18,063 nt of DNA, taken from the NCBI GenBank assembly GCA_910578655.1, contig CAJTQE010000035.1, positions 1 to 18,063 on the forward strand. Reading direction: 5' to 3'. How positions within the stretch are numbered: the first letter of the stretch is position 1; each line of letters starts with the position of its first letter. This document shows, piece after piece, positions 14,944 through 18,063 of the stretch. The DNA is from an uncultured Christensenella sp. (GTDB lineage Bacteria; Bacillota; Clostridia; Christensenellales; Borkfalkiaceae). The notes beneath the pieces were generated by a model that did no database searches, was not told the DNA's origin, and was given only the letters and a program-made list of their open reading frames with translations. The translations under genes were made by a program, and so were the position numbers.

Positions 14944-16357
14944 AAGTATATTTGCCTTTCTTCTCGGAATAATCGGCATCTATCTTTTAATGCTGTGTAT
15001 GATTGCGGTCAAGTTCAAGCCGTCGGGGTTTAACGCTTATTTTCCCGACCATAAACAGCAGCTTGTAACGGTTACCGTATCAATACCCATTCTTTTTTCA
15101 ATTTTATATACTTATTTGTTTTTTGAAAATAAATACGTTTTAACCCGTGTAAGTAAAATCGGCGAATTGTTTTTGATAATTTATCTTTCGTTCGTGCTTA
15201 CTTTCATATTCAGCTATTTCGTGAACCCTATGTCGCGACCGCTCGTTTTAATGTCGCTTATGTGCGTAACGCTGTTTAAACGGCGCGATGCGGTGTTTAT
15301 CAACTCGGTTTACGCGCTTATGATGCTGATTGTCGACCGCTTTGCCGACCTCAATAACATAATGATTTACGAAAGCTACGCCTGCCTGCTGAGTACGTTC
15401 TGCACGGGCATAATTTCTGCTTTTGTATTTACAAAAGTAAAAAGCCGTTTTCAGTCCATTATATTTGCGTTTATTCTGTTTCTGCCCGTAGAGGCGATAA
15501 ACTGCGTAATGATTTTGCCCGTCAGCGCTTTCACTGCCGCACAGATTATCGATTTGCTGATATTCGGCGCAGTCGGTTGTCTGGTGTCGGTAATGCTCTA
15601 TATGTTCCTTCTTCCGATGCTGGAAAAAATATTTGCCGAAATGACCGTTTTCCGCCTTCGCGAGATAACCACAGACGGCGTAACTCTGATTAAGAAACTC
15701 AAAGAAAACGCACCGGGAACTTACAGCCACTCCGTCGTCGTTTCACAGCTTGTGGAGGCGTGCGCCAAAGCAATAGGCGAAGACGCCGAACTTGCAAGGG
15801 CGGCTGCATTCTATCACGACGTGGGCAAGTTAAAAGGCCCCGAAATGTTTGCCGAAAACCAAACGGAATACAACTTCCACGACGATATCACTCCGGAGCT
15901 GTCGGTCGACATTATCCGTTCTCATACGCGCAACGGCGCACAGCTTATCAAAAAGAGCCGCCTGCCGGAATTTTTTGCGGACGTTGCGGTTCAGCATCAC
16001 GGCACCCTGCCCATTAAATATTTCTATTACAAGGCTTTGAAAATGAGCGACGGAGAGCTTAACATAGAAAACTATTCCTATTCCGGCCCTATTCCCGAAT
16101 CGAAGATAGCCGCGCTGATAATGATTGCCGATGCTTCGGAAGCGGCTGTAAGAACGCTTCCCGACCGTTCACCCGAAAAAATCGAAGCGTTCGTCCGAAA
16201 TATAATCGAAGAACGTCTTGATTTGGGTCAGTTCGATAACTGCAATATTACTATGCGCGAGCTGACCGTCATAAAAAGTACGATAGTAAGCCAGCTTTCG
16301 GGCGTCTATCATTCAAGGGTTGTCTACCCCAAAATCACAGTAGCAAAAAAGAAGTAA
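14903..16357 (+). CDS. pgpH: PgpH-type membrane HD-domain phosphodiesterase lacking the extracytoplasmic sensor domain
   Basis: A relative of PgpH (YqfF), the 7TM-HD enzyme that splits cyclic di-AMP. It has 484 residues against about 710 in Bacillus. The membrane part (about 15-245, some seven helices) leads into a cytoplasmic HD domain. All expected metal ligands are present: H276, H305-D306 (HDVGK), H341, H365-H366 (QHHG) and D410. The enzyme is therefore probably active. Between helix 1 (about 15-37) and helix 2 (about 55-73) only some 18 residues remain, where PgpH has a large 7TMR-HDED extracytoplasmic domain. Start TTG 14903 is supported by AAGGAGG 7 bases upstream, and the basic N-terminus plus helix 1 looks native rather than truncated. 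It overlaps phoH by 41 bases; ybeY starts 1 base after its stop. Confidence 0.9.
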   Translation: MNTLTKLRQKDVIKSIFAFLLGIIGIYLLMLCMIAVKFKPSGFNAYFPDHKQQLVTVTVSIPILFSILYTYLFFENKYVLTRVSKIGELFLIIYLSFVLTFIFSYFVNPMSRPLVLMSLMCVTLFKRRDAVFINSVYALMMLIVDRFADLNNIMIYESYACLLSTFCTGIISAFVFTKVKSRFQSIIFAFILFLPVEAINCVMILPVSAFTAAQIIDLLIFGAVGCLVSVMLYMFLLPMLEKIFAEMTVFRLREITTDGVTLIKKLKENAPGTYSHSVVVSQLVEACAKAIGEDAELARAAAFYHDVGKLKGPEMFAENQTEYNFHDDITPELSVDIIRSHTRNGAQLIKKSRLPEFFADVAVQHHGTLPIKYFYYKALKMSDGELNIENYSYSGPIPESKIAALIMIADASEAAVRTLPDRSPEKIEAFVRNIIEERLDLGQFDNCNITMRELTVIKSTIVSQLSGVYHSRVVYPKITVAKKK

Positions 16358-16358
16358 T

Positions 16359-16823
16359 ATGAAACTATATATATATTGTGAAGAAGAGGACTTTACCGCG
16401 CTGTCCGCCGCGTTTGAAAACGAGTTTGAAAGCGACGCAGACCTTTCAGCGGAAATAGTAATAGTAGACGAACAGGAAATTCAGCGGCTTAACCGCGAAA
16501 CGCGCGGTATCGACGCCGTGACCGACGTTTTAAGTTATCCGTCGCTTGACGGAATTTTCGGCGTTAAAATAGAAAAGAAAAACTTTCCTTACGAAGCGGA
16601 CGAGGACGGGCGTCTTTTTATCGGCAGTATTGCAATTTGCGAAAAGCGCGCGGCTGAGCAGGCAGCGGAATACGGTCACGGAATAATGCGCGAAATAAAC
16701 TATCTTGCCGCACACGGCATCTGTCATCTTTTGGGTTACGACCACGTTGAGGAAAGCGACAAAATTTTAATGCGGCAAAAGGAGGAACGCGTCCTTGCAA
16801 AAATGGGCGCGGTAAGGCAATGA
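16359..16823 (+). CDS. ybeY: Endoribonuclease YbeY
   Basis: A 154-residue single-domain metalloprotein needed for 16S rRNA 3'-end maturation and 70S ribosome quality control. The zinc-binding motif is HGICHLLGYDH, with H119, H123 and H129. The upstream conserved block NRETRGIDAVTDVLSYP (about 47-63) contains the Arg used by the family. The length is normal. The ribosome site is weak (AGAAG a few bases before ATG), and with a 1-base gap to pgpH it is probably coupled. The stop overlaps the era start (ATGA). Its place beside phoH and era, also rRNA-linked, supports the assignment. Confidence 0.95.
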   Translation: MKLYIYCEEEDFTALSAAFENEFESDADLSAEIVIVDEQEIQRLNRETRGIDAVTDVLSYPSLDGIFGVKIEKKNFPYEADEDGRLFIGSIAICEKRAAEQAAEYGHGIMREINYLAAHGICHLLGYDHVEESDKILMRQKEERVLAKMGAVRQ

Positions 16824-17701
16824 GAAGCGGATTTATCGGCGTAATAGGCAAAGCCAACGCAGGCAAAAGCACGCTTATAAACGTGCTTGTCGGTGAAAAA
16901 GTTGCAATAGTTTCCCCCAAACCGCAGACCACGCGGGACGCGATTATGGGCGTACTTACTAAGGACGATTATCAGCTTGTATTCGTAGATACCCCCGGCA
17001 TATACAAAGCGAAGAACCGCCTTTCGTCCGTGATGATGAAAACCACCGAAACGGCGGCAAACGACGTCGATTTTATTCTGTTCGTCCACGACGGACACGC
17101 AGGGCTATCTACCGACGACGTCGCGCTGATTAAAAAATATTCAGACGGAAAAATTCCTATGGCGGTGGCTTATACCAAAATAGATATTATGCCGAAAGAA
17201 AATATTTTAACCGATATGAAACTGTTATACGACAGCGGAATAGAGTGCGATGTTTTTCCCGTTTCCGCAAGGAAGTATAAAAATATCTCAAAACTTGAAC
17301 AATTTCTTGCCGCTAAAATGCCCGAAGGCGACAGGGTAATAAGTGAGGACATCGTTTCCGATAAGTCCGAAAAGTTTATGATTTCCGAAATAATGCGCGA
17401 AAAAATCCTGCTTAAATTCGGACAGGAAATTCCTCACGGCGTGGCGATTTCAATTAACACATTCCAAAAAAACGACAACGGCGTTTACGATATAAACCTC
17501 GATATAATCTGCGAAAAGCCCAACCACAAAGCCATTTTGATAGGTAAGCAGGGTAAGGCTTTAAAAGAGGTTGCGTCTTTCGCCCGTCAGGATATGGAAA
17601 AGTTTTTAAACGCCAAAGTTTTTTTAACTACTTACGTAAAAGTCAAAGAGGACTGGCGCAACCGCCCTAATCTTTTAAAAGACTTCGGTTATAACGATTA
17701 A
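16820..17701 (+). CDS. era: GTPase Era
   Basis: A 293-residue ribosome-assembly GTPase that binds the 3' end of 16S rRNA. G1 is GKANAGKST (10-18), G2 lies in KPQTTRDAIMG, G3 is DTPG, and G5 is VSAR. The C-terminal KH domain carries LIGKQGKALKEVASFAR followed by a VKVKEDWRN ending. The G4 motif reads TKID (T119-D122) instead of NKxD; TKxD is used by some other bacterial GTPases such as EngB, so nucleotide binding is likely kept. It overlaps ybeY by 4 bases. The dgkA and cdd genes that sit between ybeY and era in Bacillus are not here. A palindromic repeat follows directly after the stop. Confidence 0.95.
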   Translation: MRSGFIGVIGKANAGKSTLINVLVGEKVAIVSPKPQTTRDAIMGVLTKDDYQLVFVDTPGIYKAKNRLSSVMMKTTETAANDVDFILFVHDGHAGLSTDDVALIKKYSDGKIPMAVAYTKIDIMPKENILTDMKLLYDSGIECDVFPVSARKYKNISKLEQFLAAKMPEGDRVISEDIVSDKSEKFMISEIMREKILLKFGQEIPHGVAISINTFQKNDNGVYDINLDIICEKPNHKAILIGKQGKALKEVASFARQDMEKFLNAKVFLTTYVKVKEDWRNRPNLLKDFGYND

Positions 17702-17702
17702 A

Positions 17703-17806
17703 ACGCATAATCAGGCACTCTGCGGCGGTACGTTTTTACTCAGTCCTTACTTCATTGTAAGCTCTTTCGTAAACGCACGCGCCTTGCATTGCCCCAATCT
17801 ATGCGT
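17703..17806. repeat. Intergenic nested palindromic element, copy A (complete)
   Basis: Starts two bases after the era stop. Outer arms are ACGCATA (17703-17709) and TATGCGT (17800-17806). Imperfect middle arms lie around 17725-17739 and 17769-17783 (GGCGGTACGTTTTTAC against GTAAACGCACGCGCC). The central hairpin is CTTAC (17746-17750), loop TTCATT, GTAAG (17757-17761). A second, partial copy lies after yqzL. It could serve as transcription terminator or RNA-stability element, or be a dispersed MITE/REP-like unit. Confidence 0.7.
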
Positions 17807-17885
17807 ATTAACGGAAGACGTATCTTACTTTTTTGCGTTTAATAATTTTTTATAAACTGCACAGTCTTTTAGTAAGAGGTGGTTT

Positions 17886-17993
17886 ATGAGTAAAAAAGAT
17901 AAAGACGCTGCCGAACTTGCCTGGAAGATGTTTGAAAAGACGGGCAATGTTAGCTATTATATGCTGTATAAACACTTAGACGAAAAAAAATAA
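17886..17993 (+). CDS. yqzL: YqzL-like small protein
   Basis: A 35-residue frame starting at ATG 17886 behind an AGAGGTGG ribosome site (17875-17882). Its core, AWKMFEKTGNVSYYMLYKHL, fits the YqzL pattern of Trp, then Phe, TGN, Tyr and a following Lys. In Bacillus yqzL lies between era and recO, the same position as here. The role of YqzL is unknown. At this length chance similarity is a concern, but the ribosome site, the exact neighbourhood and the TGN-centred pattern agree. It is separated from era by 184 bases holding palindromic element A, so it may have its own transcript; no clear promoter was found. Confidence 0.75.
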   Translation: MSKKDKDAAELAWKMFEKTGNVSYYMLYKHLDEKK

Positions 17994-17995
17994 AA

Positions 17996-18063
17996 ACGCA
18001 TATATACTTCGCAATACGGCGTCAAGCTTGCGTTTTGTTTAGGTCGTTTACGTCATTGTAAAC
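17996..18063. repeat. Intergenic nested palindromic element, copy B (cut by window end)
   Basis: Begins with the same ACGCATA (17996-18002) just after the yqzL stop and runs through a CGTTTT segment (18031-18036) to a hairpin GTTTAC (18046-18051), loop GTCATT, GTAAAC (18058-18063) that ends exactly at the window edge. The right half is outside the window. It matches copy A in order and in the TCATTGTAA core. Confidence 0.6.

Noticed and set aside
15248..15730. A 160-residue minus-strand frame inside the pgpH-like gene
   Set aside because: It is opposite membrane helices of a well-supported gene and has no start signals or recognisable motifs.

Overview
The window is a stretch of chromosome from a low-to-moderate GC Gram-positive-type bacterium, most likely a member of the Clostridia. 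The main evidence is the block yqfC-yqfD-phoH-pgpH-ybeY-era-yqzL (12793-17993), whose gene order is typical of endospore-forming Bacillota. TTG starts preceded by strong AGGAGG-like ribosome sites and sigma-A style promoters fit the same picture. Placement in a gut-type clostridial lineage (Christensenellales-like) is a guess from gene style only. No rRNA, tRNA, CRISPR array, transposase or phage gene was seen. No gene-free stretch exceeds 300 bases.

Layout. 1-1227 (minus, open at the left edge): an unrecognised protein with about eight membrane segments and a strongly acidic C-terminal tail, with its own sigma-A promoter. 1507-3250 (plus): a two-gene unit, a short PucR/CdaR-type HTH protein followed by a membrane-anchored PDZ/S41 C-terminal processing protease. 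It ends at a hairpin terminator that also serves the opposite strand. 3266-4209 (minus): an ATGA-overlapping pair that looks like minD-minE. The MinD-like protein has Val in place of the P-loop lysine and a shortened switch II, and the MinE-like protein lacks the usual N-terminal membrane helix. 4393-12708 (plus, divergent from the MinDE pair): a 2771-residue exported protein with an N-terminal signal anchor, about seven diverged repeats of roughly 210-255 residues, and a C-terminal part with Listeria-Bacteroides (Flg_new) repeats and a BspA-like leucine-rich stretch. A strong terminator follows.

12793-17701 (plus): tightly packed yqfC, yqfD, phoH, pgpH-like, ybeY and era, with overlaps or very short gaps. 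It joins sporulation-associated proteins (YqfC, YqfD) to RNA and ribosome maturation (PhoH, YbeY, Era) and cyclic-di-AMP breakdown (PgpH). The dgkA and cdd genes that sit between ybeY and era in Bacillus are absent here, and the PgpH-like protein lacks the large extracytoplasmic domain. A very short gene, 35 codons plus stop at 17886-17993, looks like yqzL.

Two related intergenic palindromic elements lie after era and after yqzL. Their central hairpins differ in sequence but keep base pairing. The observations most worth following are the degenerate MinD/MinE pair, the giant repeat protein beside it, the intergenic palindromic element, and the PgpH variant.
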